A stretch of 64,000 nt of DNA from assembly GCA_011037195.1 (NCBI GenBank), contig JAAEAF010014415.1, positions 108,064-172,063 of the forward strand, written 5' to 3'. Positions within the stretch are counted from its first letter, which is position 1. Each line of letters opens with the position of its first letter. Position numbers and translations under genes: made by a program. Source of the DNA: Triatoma infestans (taxonomy: Eukaryota > Arthropoda > Insecta > Hemiptera > Reduviidae). Shown piece by piece: positions 24,061 through 35,745 of the stretch. Under the pieces are notes generated by a model, which was not told where the DNA came from, did no database searches, and worked only from the letters and a program-made list of their open reading frames with translations.

Positions 24061-24539
24061 CGGAGCAACCTCCACCTAGCCTCCACTGCCTATAGGCTAT
24101 TCTGCTGCTGCTCTCAGTGTGAATTTGGTCCATGGCTGCGACTAGAGCGTCAAGCTCGAACTCGCCAGAAACCAGTTGGCCACGCTCTTCTAAAACTCTT
24201 CGACATCGTCTCGGGCAATGGTACGGGTTTCGTTCACTCCCCCATCTCCAGGAGGGGTAAGGACACAGAGGTGGTAACTCGCCTCCCTAAATCCATGTGC
24301 GTGGTCCGCGGCTATTTGGAAAGAGACGATTATCCTTGGTGTGAAGTAGGCAGCCAGCCATCCTTCCTCCCACTTTGCTAACTCCTTATATGTCCGCCTC
24401 TCACTATTTGCATACAGCTTTCTCTCTCAGTGATCCAGATCTAGATAGGTCGATATTCTCCGTGTAGTAAAGCCCAAATACACTCCCTTAACATTTTTAC
24501 ATTTTCTCCAAGGTATTATTTAACACCTAGGAGGCCTAC

Positions 24540-25790
24540 TGCATAAGCCATTACGCAGCTTGGCTTATGCCGAAAATATACGGCAAAGAACGCGGGACAT
24601 GCCAGTAGTCGTGCTCCTCGACAGATACTTGTCTATTGCTGGGGGTGATTTAACATTCCCGGTCAAAGCTTTGAGTACAAACGCGACGGTTGTGTTGGGG
24701 TTACTGGCTGGTACAAGGCCGACCTCATATTGTCAGAACCTGTGGCCGTGTGAAGACAGAGGTATGTCCACAAATACCTGTATCGTGTAGCTGGATATCA
24801 CGGCATGCACTTCTGCACTTCATAGCAAGGGTAGACGGCCGAAGGCGTCCCACCTGTTATCAGTTTCAACCCTCGGAGCAGTAAGATGGCAACTAATCTT
24901 AAGATTTACCCCAGCTTAAATGGTGTTAGCAACTCTATTCCCGCTCTCCTGGTCACCAGGGAGCCTATCGCTTGGTGTAGCGTCCTAATCTCTATTAACG
25001 ACCTCAGCGACGTCCATTCTAGCTCGCGAATACTGACTGAAAAGTTGATTTCTAGCCCCAGCAGCACACCCTGCCTCTGCATATGTGCAGTATATACGAA
25101 GTACCTAATTCAACAATGTTGCAACACTTCACAATAGTGCTTCATTCCCTTACATCACCCTCCCCTTTTGAGAGTAGTGACTACCTCACCCACTCTCTTC
25201 ACTTTCATTTACACCCGCTCCACCCTCCCCAGCCGCGTTTTCACCCCCTTGAACGCCCGGGTCAGCTTTTTGGCTAGTTGGGTTAGGCGATTAGTCGTGT
25301 TTTCCAGTCGTCGTCTCAGGCTTTCGTCAAGGTCAAGTGTTCTTTTTTCGCATGTAGGAACTCTGCGGGGGCCGTCTCTCTAGCGCTTGGATGTGGTCTT
25401 GCACGTTCCGGAAGTCATCCGCGTGCGGAGTACCAATTAGGAAGCTCAGCACCTTCCCCACATCGTTTAGAAGGCCCTGTTTTGCCCACCCAGACGGCAG
25501 CATATCCGTTAACGAGGGTATTCCGCCATAATATCGTCCTCTAAGGCTAAAACCTGGTCCAATTCTTCTAACTGCTCTCCATGGCTACCTGTGCAAGCTT
25601 TTTCAATCTCCCCCAGGTGTAGTAACCGTAGTAGGTTGCCCCCCACAATTCAGCTATATCGTGTTTTGTTACATTAATACTAACAACTACTCTCCATGAT
25701 CTCCAGAAATCAGCAACTCTTTTCTTTTCATAAAATGCACTCTTGCCTTCAGGTCTGTGGCGCCGATCAGGCTCAGCAAAGTACCTGCAA
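24540..25790 (-). pseudogene. Env-like region of an errantivirus-type element, broken
   Basis: Downstream of the integrase region on the same strand, minus-strand frames over about 25740-25250 and 25080-24550 read, with stops and frameshifts, like an insect errantivirus envelope (a class related to baculovirus fusion proteins). The first block has the character of the N-terminal part and the second of the ectodomain. The placement after pol fits that layout. A repeat unit (25098-25190) interrupts it. The assignment rests on overall pattern and position. No intact reading frame remains and no function is expected. Confidence 0.45.
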
Positions 25791-27230
25791 TCAAAGTTTC
25801 CCTTCGTTACTTGTTTGGCCAGTTACACGACGGCGCAACCGATAAGGGGAACGCGACCGCTGTACTTCAAGACGTTCGGGAATGTAGGTGAGGTCGTGTA
25901 TCGAATCGTCTGGTGCTGGAGGGGACGTAGAAGTAAGGCCAGCATCCGCGGAGGGTGCCTCTTCCTCACGGTCTACCACCAATTCGATTTTTTCTCGGTT
26001 TCGTTTTGCTCCGGTAGCCGCCTTGACAACATGCGGGTCATCATCATCTGGTGCCTTTACCAGCACGGTCCGTCCGTCGGCTTGTATCTTCCCTCGCGTC
26101 GGCCATTATCAGTCTGCCATCCTCTTCCATTTTTTTGTAAGGCTTAGCGGTCTATATTGATCACTTCCCATTGGTCGCCCGTTGTTTGTACTCGATATAG
26201 TTGCTGGTTTAGGCGCTGCATTACACGGTATGGCCCCTTCCAGGGACGGTGGAACTTCCTCGAATCTCCGGGCTTGACAGCGGGGCAATGCACGTAGTTC
26301 CACTCTCCCTCGTCGAGAACTCTTGGTTTGGCCTTTCGATTGTAGTACCTGGACTGCTCCTCAAATTTCTTAATAGTTCGCTCTCTAGCTAATTTATCGC
26401 TTCCCGTAGCCGTAAGTGCAACCCCACGACGTCTCTATTCATCTCTTCGCCCTGTGGCCGCGTGTCTATGGCCGCATGTAGGCGCTTCTCCCTGCCGTAT
26501 ATCAGAAAATTGGGCATTTAACCGGTAGAAGAGTGTGGAGTAGAGTATGCTAGTAGTACATGGGGCACTCAACGGTCACAATCCAAGCCATCCTTTCTCG
26601 TATAACACGCTACGCTAGACTGTTGATAAGCGTCCGGTGCATGCGCTCCAAGCGCCCTTTACATTGAGGTTAATAAGCAGTGGTGAGCAGACGGGAGATC
26701 CTAGAACCCTGCACGTCTCGGCCAGCAATTGCGACGTGAAGTTAGTTCCTCTGTCAGTGAGTAGTTTCTCTGGGGCCCCATGTCGCGCAACGATCTGCTT
26801 CAGGAAGACCGAACTTACTGTTTCCGACTTTTGGTCTTTCATCCGAAATCTTCTGTATATCGAGATAGATGGTCTACGAATGTTAATAGGAATTTGTTCC
26901 CGTGCCCTCCGCAGGCGTTAGCAGTCCCACAATGTCCATCGACATCATTTCCATGGGTTCGCGCGGCTGGAACAGCTCCCCCAGAGGGCCTTGCAGCCCC
27001 GCCAGGGTTTTGCTTTCCAAGCAGACTCTACGGTGCTTCACCCAATCATCGCAATCCCTTATTCCACTTTGCCTAGTAGTAACTTGGCTGCACCAAAGAT
27101 TTTGTCCTCTATGGGCTGGAATGCCCTGCCCAGAGAGAGGAATGGCATTCCTCGGGAACTTGAGTCTCCGTTGTTAAGGCACTACCAACTACAGCAGTCG
27201 TCGGGGTATCGCCGGTAAAACAGGAGCCCC
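25791..27230 (-). pseudogene. Errantivirus-like (Ty3/mdg4) integrase, decayed
   Basis: Minus frame 26842-26615 covers the middle of the DDE integrase core (VARHGAPEKLLTDRGTNFTS, with the second Asp in DRG). The first Asp block (near MSMDIVG) is readable across frameshifts at about 26960-26930. Minus 26303-26109 holds a KFHRPWKGPYRVM-like GPY/F module, partly in another frame. Frame 26066-25791 is the acidic and charged tail of Pol. The upstream RT, RNase H, protease and Gag are missing. Confidence 0.7.
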
Positions 27231-27399
27231 CTCTCGTCCCGCCTAAGCTTGTGGATGTCTTGACCAGCTATGCGCAACTACTGTCCTCCCCAATACCAAC
27301 TACCAATACCCAACCCAACTACCAATAACCAACTACAAAAATCCTCTAATTCAACGATGTTTATCACTTCACAATAGTGCTTCATTTTCTTACCTCAAA

Positions 27400-27650
27400 C
27401 TTGGTTCCGTTAAGATACACGAAGATTTCGGGCAAAATCCATAAACCGGAAAGTGCGGCTTTACTGAATTGTTTTTTTAGTTTTGCCTAATTTTCTCGAA
27501 AACAGCTCCAACGATTTTCTTTAAGCTTCGAATTCTATCTTGCATATAAATAACTACCATTTTTATTTGTAACATTTTACTGGAAAAGTTAATTTTTTGG
27601 GGCTACTGGGGAACATTAGCATTATCCTTTTTGCTAAAGTACCACTTCAG
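27400..27650 (+). repeat. Rep-A copy
   Basis: GAAGATTTCGGGCAAAATCC, TCTCGAAAACAGCTCCAACG and CCACTTCAGTATAATATG place it in the Rep-A family, plus orientation. Confidence 0.6.
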
Positions 27651-27965
27651 TATAATATGTGGTTTTACCATAAACACAATATTAATACACAATATCTATA
27701 ACTAGCCAGTTGTTCATCTTAAATAGGAGGCCAATTAAATAGTACAAAGTCTACTTGGCCACGATGTTTTGTAATTTATCAACTGTGAAAGGTAGATTAT
27801 CTTGTATACCGTCGAATCTTGGCTTTCAAAAAACCAAAATAAGACAGTCGTATGAATCATTACTACGAAATTGCTTGAGATGAAGAAAAATTTGCTCTTA
27901 TTGAAGAAGAGACCAAGGATCATGGTCAAATAGCTTATAATCGCAAAGATTGTCTACAGATTAGA

Positions 27966-28107
27966 CTCGGAGCCTTCTACAGTTCACTGTCCGGTGATGG
28001 TGCTGTGTTGTCCGTAACAAGAGAATCTGTAAGAAGCTGGCAGTGCACTGAGAAGGCTCCGGGTGCCAATGACCAAACATGTTGACGCCCTTAAATTGGA
28101 AAAAAAA
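27966..28107 (+). mobile_element. tRNA-derived SINE, copy 3 (3' part)
   Basis: The body and tail match copy 2 (TTCACTGTCCGGTGATGG, GCAGTGCACTGAGAAGGCTC, GTTGACGCCCTTAAATT and an A tract). The tRNA-like head is missing, so the copy is 5'-truncated. Confidence 0.8.
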
Positions 28108-28198
28108 TTAACCCCAGATACTAGAAACAATGATCCAATAGCGGATTTTGAATTTAATCTTCAAGTGTGCTTCCCTACAAGATATCTGATATCGATAT

Positions 28199-28553
28199 TG
28201 TTAAGTTTTGTATGTAATGCCATCTAGTACCAGCACATAGTACCAGTACGAAAGCATTTTTGTAACAGTGCCATCTAGCGGCCATTAGTAATTTAAATAG
28301 TTTCATTTCAGTAAGATCTGATCAGTCAGTCTGACATGTTGTTTTGTACTGTAAACACCCAGCAGTGTCATATACAGTTCTTTAGTATGTTTTAATGCAC
28401 AGGTCCTACACACAAGTTGTTTAAATAACATTTGTAACACCTAGCAGTGTATCAATAAATTATTGGTTATAGCAGTAAATCTCAGTTTATTATTATTATA
28501 TGTTTGGTGATCCAACGACAAGGAAAATTTACAGCCCGATAATTTCATTAACA
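28199..28553 (+). repeat. 5' LTR of the Pao/BEL element
   Basis: It carries CAATAAATT, a likely polyadenylation signal, near 28451-28459, and a (TTA)n stretch before the R/U5 part. The end is set by alignment with the 3' LTR. Confidence 0.92.
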
Positions 28554-29124
28554 TTTTTGGTCCTCCAATTGAGCCGGATAGGAAACACATATATAAGAAA
28601 TATAGACAAGAGTATTAGAAAAAAAAAGGTATTATATATTAACTATATAGCAAAATACAATTGCAAGCAAACAGCAATATAGGAATTGGCGCGAAGCTCA
28701 CTCAAGTCACCAGGTTAGTGGTCGCTCCCCTCTCCTAGAACACGAAAGTATTTCCTTTTATTCTTTAATCCTATAATCCCTTTTCATAGCTAGTTTAGTT
28801 TTTTTATGGCAAGAGATTATTTTTCCTTTTTTATTATTTGTTGTTTTCATAATAAATTTTAATCTTTGTGGTTTTTTAATTCTTAAGTTTAGTTATAAGT
28901 TAAGTATTAATATTAAGTTTTGCTTTTATGGTAAATATATTTGGAAATACAAATTTTGAATTGATTCATTTTTACATTTTATTGTATAACGTTGTTTATA
29001 TTTTTAGTTTAACATTTTATTTAAAGTAAGTTTTTATATCAAGTTTCCTATTTGTTTTTATGTTCATTTTATCATCTAGCTGAACTTCTCTAATATTTTT
29101 TATATATTGCAAAACTTCTCATAA

Positions 29125-30342
29125 ATGGCCGACTTAAAAGCTCTTATCGCCAAACGCGGCTACATCAAAGGTAAAATTACTCTTATAACTAACTTCGTAA
29201 ATAATTTTGACTTACAAACAGGCGATTTAGCGCAGATTGAAGCGCGACTACCAGTAATTGAAGCTACTTTAGCGGATTTTGAAACCGTGCAACAGCAAAT
29301 AGAATTGTTTGATGGGTCGGAAGGGCAGTTAAACGAGCGAGAGGTTTTCGAAACGAATTATTTCGGTTTAATAGCGCAAACTAGAAGTTTGTTAAAAAAT
29401 CTACAGCAGCCACAATGACGCTTACATGAACAACAGTCATTACATCGACAGTCTCAATCAGCGGATTCACAAATCAATTTGCCAGTCATAACTTTGCCCA
29501 CCTTCCATGGTTCATATGAAGATTATTTATCATTTACGGAAGAATTTAATTCTCTCATTCATAATAATAAAGCCTTAGATAATGTACAAAAATTTATCTA
29601 TTTACGCTCGTCTCTTAAAGGGGAAGCAGCAAAATTAATTCAAGCTTTAGAGACAACAGCAAATAATTATCCAATTGCACTCGATTTACTCAAAGACAGA
29701 TATTACAATAAAGAGTTAATAGTAAAAAGACAGATAAAATCACTTTTTGAAATTCCAAGAATTGAAAAGGAATCATCTGCAGCCTTTCGGCGATTGATCG
29801 ATGAAACACAGACCCATATACGTGTATTAAACTCTCTAGGGCAACCGACATTCAGTTGGGATGCTATATTGATTCATTTAACATCAAGTAAACTCGACAA
29901 TATAATCTTTAGGGAATGGGAAACCAATAGCATAGGCAAGTCAAACACAATGAATGAATGAATTACATTCTTGGAATCAAAATGCCAAGTATTAGGGTCA
30001 CTTGAAGCAAATAGGTTTGTCAATAAATATCGCAATACAGATGAGTTGAAAATCAGCAAATCCAATCAATTTGCAAAAAGTTCTAAGGCTATAGCTTGTG
30101 TCGCGACAAAAGAAATCGGCTGTACATTGTGTAATGGAACACACAAAATATTCCGCTGTCCAGTCTTTATAAAACAAAGCATTTCTGACAGAATGCAGAC
30201 AGTAATGAAGCACAGTCAGTACTTCTGTCGGAATTGTTTACGTCAGGGCCATATCGCAACAAAATGTAAAAGCATCTCATGTCCTCTTTGCAATAAACTG
30301 CATAATTCGTTACTGCACTCGAATGAAAACAAATCATATTAA
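29125..30342 (+). pseudogene. gag: Pao/BEL Gag (DUF1759/DUF1758-type), interrupted
   Basis: One reading frame is broken by TGA at 29416, TGA at 29959 and TAA at 30340. The start ATG is at 29125. The middle part (29479-29961) has LPTFHGSYEDYLSFTEEF and FIYLRSSLKGEAAKLIQ, typical of the Pao/BEL capsid-like domain. The end (about 30118-30330) holds CTLCNGTHKIFRCP, CRNCLRQGHIATKC and CPLCNKLHNSLLH, three Cys/His zinc-knuckle-like motifs that would bind RNA. All breaks are point stops in one frame, so the loss appears recent. Confidence 0.88.
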
Positions 30343-30363
30343 AAAAAAGCGAATAATAATTCT

Positions 30364-32815
30364 ATGAATGAAGATACTGCATGTGATAATGTTACAACCG
30401 TAGGACCTTCAGGAGCAATCAACACTTACCATCTCACTCAAGAACCCCGTAGTATAGTCAATACTGTTTTGTTGTCAACAGCTGTGATTAAGGTTCGGAA
30501 TGAGAATGGTAACACTTATCTATGCAGGGCATTATTAGATTCTGCCTCACAAGCAAATTTCATTACAGAAGCAATGGCTCAACGTCTGAAGCTGAAGAAA
30601 AGTAAGAATACTGTAATCATACAAGGACTCAATGCATCACGAGATGTTACATCCAGTCAGGTGTCTGTTATAGTTCAATCAAGAGTTAACCAGGCAACTT
30701 TAGACTGCTTAGTGGTGCCAAGGATATCAGGAATGCTCCCATCCTCACGTATTAAGTTGCGAGGAGTACAAATACCATCTACCTTGCAATTGGCAGATCC
30801 AGAATTATTAACACCAAGTAATGTGGATCTTCTTATTAGCGCAGAATTATTCTACAGCTTACTAAGACCTGAAAGGATCCAATTGGGACAGAATAGCACT
30901 ATAATATTGCAAAATAGTATATTTGGTTGGCTGGTGTCAGGAGCTGTACCTAGCTATTTAGCCAAAGAATCAGATGTCAAAGGTTGTCACTTCAACACTG
31001 CTGAATCAATTGACGCCACTCTCAAGAAATTCTGGGAATTAGAATGTTGCAATAATTCTAAAGCTATGACGCTTGAAGAAAAATTATGTGAGAAGCACTT
31101 TAAGCAGCATGTCAAGCGTGACGCGAATGGACAATTCACAGTAAGATTGCCCTTCAATCAGAATATAGAACAGCTTGGTCAGTCCGAGGAGATGGCGTTA
31201 AGGCGCTTTAATCATCTGCGAAATAAGCTACTTGACAAGGATGCTATCAAGGTGCCTTACTTAGAATTCATGAATGAATACATAAATACAGGAGGTATTT
31301 ATACATATGCAGGAGGTTGAAGAGGAAAATGATACAAGTGAGCATACTTACTACTTACCACATCGTGCCGTTTTAAAGGACACCAGCAGTACGACAAAAT
31401 TACGCGTTGTATTTGAAGCATCAGCTAAATCCTCTGCAAATATTTCACTCAACGAGGTACTCATGGTCGGTCCTACTATTCAACAGGATCTATTCTCAAT
31501 ATTGTGCAGATTTCGGAAGCATAAATATGCCCTAGTTGCGGATATAGAAAAGATGTATAGATGTATCTGGGTACATAAGTCGGAAAGAAACTTACAAAGA
31601 ATTTTTTGGACATCGGATCTGCAACAGGAGCCTAAAATATATCAGTTAAATACACTTACTTATGGAACTGCTCCCGCATCCTTTCTGGCGACACGATGTT
31701 TACAACAGTTAGCAGAGGATGAGGATGAACATTTCCCACAGGCATCGGAAATAGTTAAACAAGATTTCTATATGGACGACCTTATTTCAGGCACAAACTC
31801 TATTGAAAGTGGTAAAAAATTGAGATCAGAATTATCAAGCCTGTGCGATAAAGCGAAATTTCATTTACGTAAATGGGTATCGAATGAACCAGAGCTGTTG
31901 GAAGATATTTCAACAAAGGATATCGAAACATCATCAACACTTAGGTTTGAAAACCATTCCATAATCAAGACATTAGGACTCTATTGGGAACCTTCATCAG
32001 ACAAATTGATGCATTTTATTCGTGAGAGTGAGTCAGCTCGAATTTCTAAAAGAACAATTTTATCGCAGATAGCTAGCAAGCACATTCGATCCGTTAGGTT
32101 TAATAGGCCCAGTAGTTGTTACAGCCAAATTAATAATGCAGAAGCTATGGCAATTAAGAATCGGCTGGGATGATGATATGCCACAAGAAATCCAACAGAA
32201 TTGGACGAGCTTTAGAAATCAGTTAGACATGTTAAACATTTTGAAGATAAATCGTTGTGTGATTGTTTCTCAGAACCTCATGCAAATCCAACTACATGGA
32301 TTCAGTGATGCTTCCAAGGTGCGTACGGTGCGTGTGTATACATTCGTTGTACTTATGAAAATGGTTCGACATCAGTAAGACTGCTTTGCTCTAAATCCAG
32401 AGTGGCTCCATTAAAGGAAATAAGCTTGCCAAGGTTAGAGCTTTGTGGTGCACTTCTTTTAGCGCAGCTTATGCATAAGGTCAATGGCATTCTCAATATG
32501 AAGGTCATCAGACAAGTATTGTGGACAGATTCTACAGTAGTTCTGGCATGGATATCTTCCTTGTCCAATACATGGAAGACATTACTTGCGCATAGAGTGA
32601 CAGAGATTCAGGAATTAAGTTGTATTAATGATTGGCATCATATTCGCTCACATGATAATCCAGCAGACATAATTTCAAGAGGGCTTTCACCAGAACAGTT
32701 ATTAAATTCTGAGCTATGGTGGTATGGACCCGCCTGGTTGAGCATGGAAGAAAGTGCATGGCCTTCTTTTAAGCGAACTGAAAATATTTTAGACATTCCG
32801 AAAGGCGTACAGTGA
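30364..32815 (+). pseudogene. pol: Pao/BEL protease, reverse transcriptase and RNase H, frameshifted
   Basis: The aspartic protease motif ALLDSASQANFI lies at about 30529-30564 (DSAS in place of DSG). The RT begins near YYLPHRAVLK and TTKLRVVFEASAKSS (about 31345-31440), with VADIEKMYR at about 31534-31560 and the catalytic FYMDDLISG at about 31768-31794. A frameshift falls near 31305-31320, where the 30364 frame ends. More follow near 32130-32170 and 32380-32400. The RNase H part has LPRLELCGALLLAQL, LWTDSTVVLAWI and SHDNPADIISRGL (to 32700). The YMDD core looks intact, but no continuous Pol can be made. Confidence 0.9.
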
Positions 32816-34357
32816 AACAAGTCTTTATTCATGCAATAGGAGATGAACTTTTCTCAAAATATTCAAGTTTACGAAAATTACAGCGAGTGATGGCATGGTG
32901 TATACGTTTTAGGAATAATTGTCGACAAAGTGAGAAACGTGCAAGGGGAGAACTGTCAGTGGAAGAATTGCAAACAGCCTTAAAAGACTTTAATCAGGTT
33001 AGCTCAACAGCAGTTATTTAACAGAGAATTGCAGGATTGGAAAATCAAAGGAAGAATTAGCAGGAAAAGTAAGCTTCACTATCTCCAGGCGTTTGTTGAT
33101 GAGTCGGGTCTCTTATGCGTGGGAGGTAGATTAAGGAACGCTGGGTTGCCATCAGAAACAATCCATCCTGTTATTCTCCCAGCAAAGCATCCCCTAGCAT
33201 ACTTAATAGCAAAGCATGAACATGAAAATCAGATGCATGCGAGACCGCAGGCGCTTTTGGCTTTATTAAGGAAAAGATACTGGCCTCTCCGTGGTCGTGA
33301 TTTAGCAAAGAGAATAGTACATTCTTGTATTAGATGTTTTCCAGTCAAACCGCGATTCATACAAAATATTATGGGAGATTTACCGAAACATAGAGTACAA
33401 CCAGCTCGACCATTTATAAACTGTGCAGTAGACTATTGTGGTCCATTTTACATCAAGGAATCGATTAAACGAAGAGCTATGATTGTTAAATCATATGTAG
33501 CGGTGTTTGTGTGTCTCGCAACAAAAGCGGTTCATATTGAACTCGTGAGCGATCTTTCAACTCAATCTTTTATAAGAGCTTTAAGGAGATTCATGTCCAG
33601 ACGTGGGATGTGTGCCAACATATATTCAGGCAATGCGACGAATTTTGTTGGAGCAAGACATGAGATTGCTGCTCTTAAAGATCTATTCATGTCAGAAATT
33701 CACCAAAGGAGAATTCACACATTTTTAGCAGAGCAAAACGTTAAATGGCATATGATTCCACCTCGATCTCCACACTTTGGCGGACTTTGGGAAGGGGCAG
33801 TCAAGTCCTTAAAATATCATTTGCGCAGGGTTTTGGGTGAGGCTAAGCTCACTTATGAGGAGTTTTGCACAGTTTTATGCCAAGCGGAAGCTTGTTTAAA
33901 TTCAAGGCCTTTAACTCCTCTTACCAATGATCCCCAAGACCTATCCTATTTATCCCCCGGCCACTTTTTAATAGGAGACACTTTGACAGCGTTGATAGAA
34001 CCAAACTTGCAATCATTAAACATCAACAGATTGAACCGTTGGCAAAGAGTTCAGCATTTAACTCAGCAATTGTGGTCTCGTTGGACATCCGAATATCTTT
34101 GCCAGTTGCAACAGCGCACTCGTTGGAAAGAAGGGAACTATAATATTCAGATTGGAGATATGGTCATTATCCGAGACGACAATCAGCCCCCGCTGAATTG
34201 GAAATTGGCTAGGGTTGTGCAGTGTCATCCAGGACACGATGGTATCACCCGAGTTGTAACACTTAGAACTTCCGGTGGAAATACCAACAGAGCTGTAACT
34301 CGGATTTGCCCGCTTCCTACAGATAACCAGCTTGATCATGAAGATGTTATATCTTAA
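32812..34357 (+). pseudogene. pol: Pao/BEL integrase, with an apparent Asp-to-Gly change
   Basis: A short frame (32812-33021) leads into a 442-codon open frame (33029-34357). It has a GGRLRNAGLP segment, an HHCC zinc-binding region (AKHEHE ... HSCIRCF, about 33208-33340), then the DDE core. The first Asp is in AVDYCGPFY (about 33427-33453). The second block reads YSGNATNFVGA (about 33622-33654), where the family has SDN, so the second catalytic Asp looks changed to Gly. The third block, HFGGLWEGAVKS (about 33775-33810), keeps the Glu. A C-terminal VIIRDDNQPPLNWKLARV module ends it. Confidence 0.88.
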
Positions 34358-34420
34358 GGTGCTAAAGTAATAATTATGTATTGTAGGTTCTTGAAAGCGA
34401 CCCTTTCAACGGGGCCGGTA

Positions 34421-34780
34421 TGTTAAGTTTTGTATGTAATGCTATCTAGTACCAGCATATAGTACCAGTACGAAAGCATTTTTGTAACAGTGCCATCTAG
34501 CGGCCATTAGTAATTTAAATAGTTTCATTTCAGTAAGATCTGATCAGTCAGTCTGACATGTTGTTTTGTATTGTAAACACCCAGCAGTGTCATATACAGT
34601 TCTTTAGTATGTTTTAATGCGCAGTGTCCTACACACAAGTTGTTTAAGTAACATTTGTAACACCTAGCAGTGTATCAATAAAGTATTGGTTATAGCAGTA
34701 AATCTCAGTTTATTATTATTATTATATGTTTGGTGATCCAACGACAAGGAAAATTTACAGTCCGATAATTTACACTAACA
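34421..34780 (+). repeat. 3' LTR of the Pao/BEL element
   Basis: It matches 28199-28553 and is followed by the GATAT target duplication. The GGGGCC run and purines just before it (about 34409-34420) sit where a polypurine tract is expected but are not a clear tract. Confidence 0.92.
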
Positions 34781-34789
34781 GATATCTTT

Positions 34790-35740
34790 CTATAAAAACT
34801 AATTGTGGACAGTTAATTTGATAAACATAATTTTGCAAATTGTTATATGTGATTACAAGAGGAGGAGCTAATCATCTGCCTCTTTCATATTTGTATACGA
34901 AGTTGAAAGAAAATCATTGGAGCCATTTTCGAGAAAATTATAAAAGCTGGGAAAACCTTTCGGAAAAATGGCAGTTCCGGGCGATGGGTTTTGCCCGAAA
35001 TCTTATGTCCATTATGGTGTAGTTAGTGGTTAAAATCTCAGATCATTCACATACATACATGTTATTCAATTTTTATTTTTTAAAAATCTGTTGCTTTTAA
35101 GAGGGGGAAATTACCATTTCTTGCTCCAAATCCATTGGTTGTGTTTCATACCAAAATTTTAAATATGTCTAAAAAGCACTTCCCTTTTTACCTCAGATAA
35201 ATTATTTATGGCAATGTGTTTCTTCCATTAAAAAAAAAAATAGAGTTGTGACTGATAACTCGATAATTAAATGAGATAGAAAAAATTCGATTTAAAATTT
35301 CAATACCTCTCAAAAAATTAAGAGGGGTTACCGTTTTCACTTTTTTAATTATGTTTTTTTGGTTTTTCAAAAAAAACGGCTGTCGCACTATATTTTGATC
35401 ACCCTGTGTACTTATTAGTTATTAAAGCCATAACTAAAATACTTAAACACTAAATTGGCAACAGTCTAAAATCACTGCTTTGAAACCTGACAATTTACAC
35501 TTAGTAGTATTGATAATTAACTAGTGAGGTTTACAATTTTTGTTTAAAATAAGTAACATTTTTTTGGTGGGCAGAAAGAATATCCAAGAATGATACGAAC
35601 AGCTCCGTTTCGAATAAAAAATCGAACTAGATCTGCCACACAAAGGGAAAGTTAAGTTAATGTTTAAAATTAGTAAATATAATTACTCCATCAGTTAATA
35701 AAATAAGCTTTTCAAATTTATTTTTAAAGCACAAAACTTT
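34790..35740 (-). repeat. Rep-A copy and AT-rich spacer
   Basis: A Rep-A copy (about 34880-35035: GAAAATCATTGGAGCCATTT, GGGTTTTGCCCGAAATCTTA) is followed by AT-rich sequence with no gene seen. The open frames at 34840-35022 and 35388-35206 are not credible genes. Confidence 0.5.
35717..35722 (-). terminator. Polyadenylation signal of the membrane-protein gene
   Basis: AATAAA on the minus strand lies 24 bases past the stop codon. This supports 36140-35746 as the terminal exon even though a GTAAGA donor-like string overlaps the stop. Confidence 0.5.
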
Positions 35741-35745
35741 AATGT

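Larger units (their letters stand above)
23487..27405. repeat. Three copies of an 80-bp terminal-type repeat
   Basis: CAACACTTCACAATAGTGC with the following TTCATT occurs at about 23487-23575, 25098-25190 and, diverged, 27340-27405. The first two share almost 90 bases, including CTCCCCTTTTGAGAGT. They flank the integrase and env-like pieces and could be the outer part of LTRs or breakpoints of nested copies. Confidence 0.6.
28199..34780 (+). mobile_element. Complete Pao/BEL LTR retrotransposon (coding region decayed)
   Basis: The LTRs are 28199-28553 and 34421-34780, begin TGTTAAG and end TAACA. They are about 97% identical by eye, with roughly ten differences plus one extra ATT unit. A 5-bp target duplication GATAT flanks them (28194-28198 and 34781-34785). 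A primer-binding site candidate begins TGGTCCTCC at 28558, five bases after the 5' LTR. Domain order is Gag, protease, RT, RNase H, integrase, as in Pao/BEL. The similar LTRs suggest a fairly recent insertion, yet the frame has several stops and shifts. Confidence 0.95.

Noticed and set aside
25743..26160. Overlapping plus-strand open frames of 134 and 90 codons
   Set aside because: Shadows of the minus-strand Pol tail.
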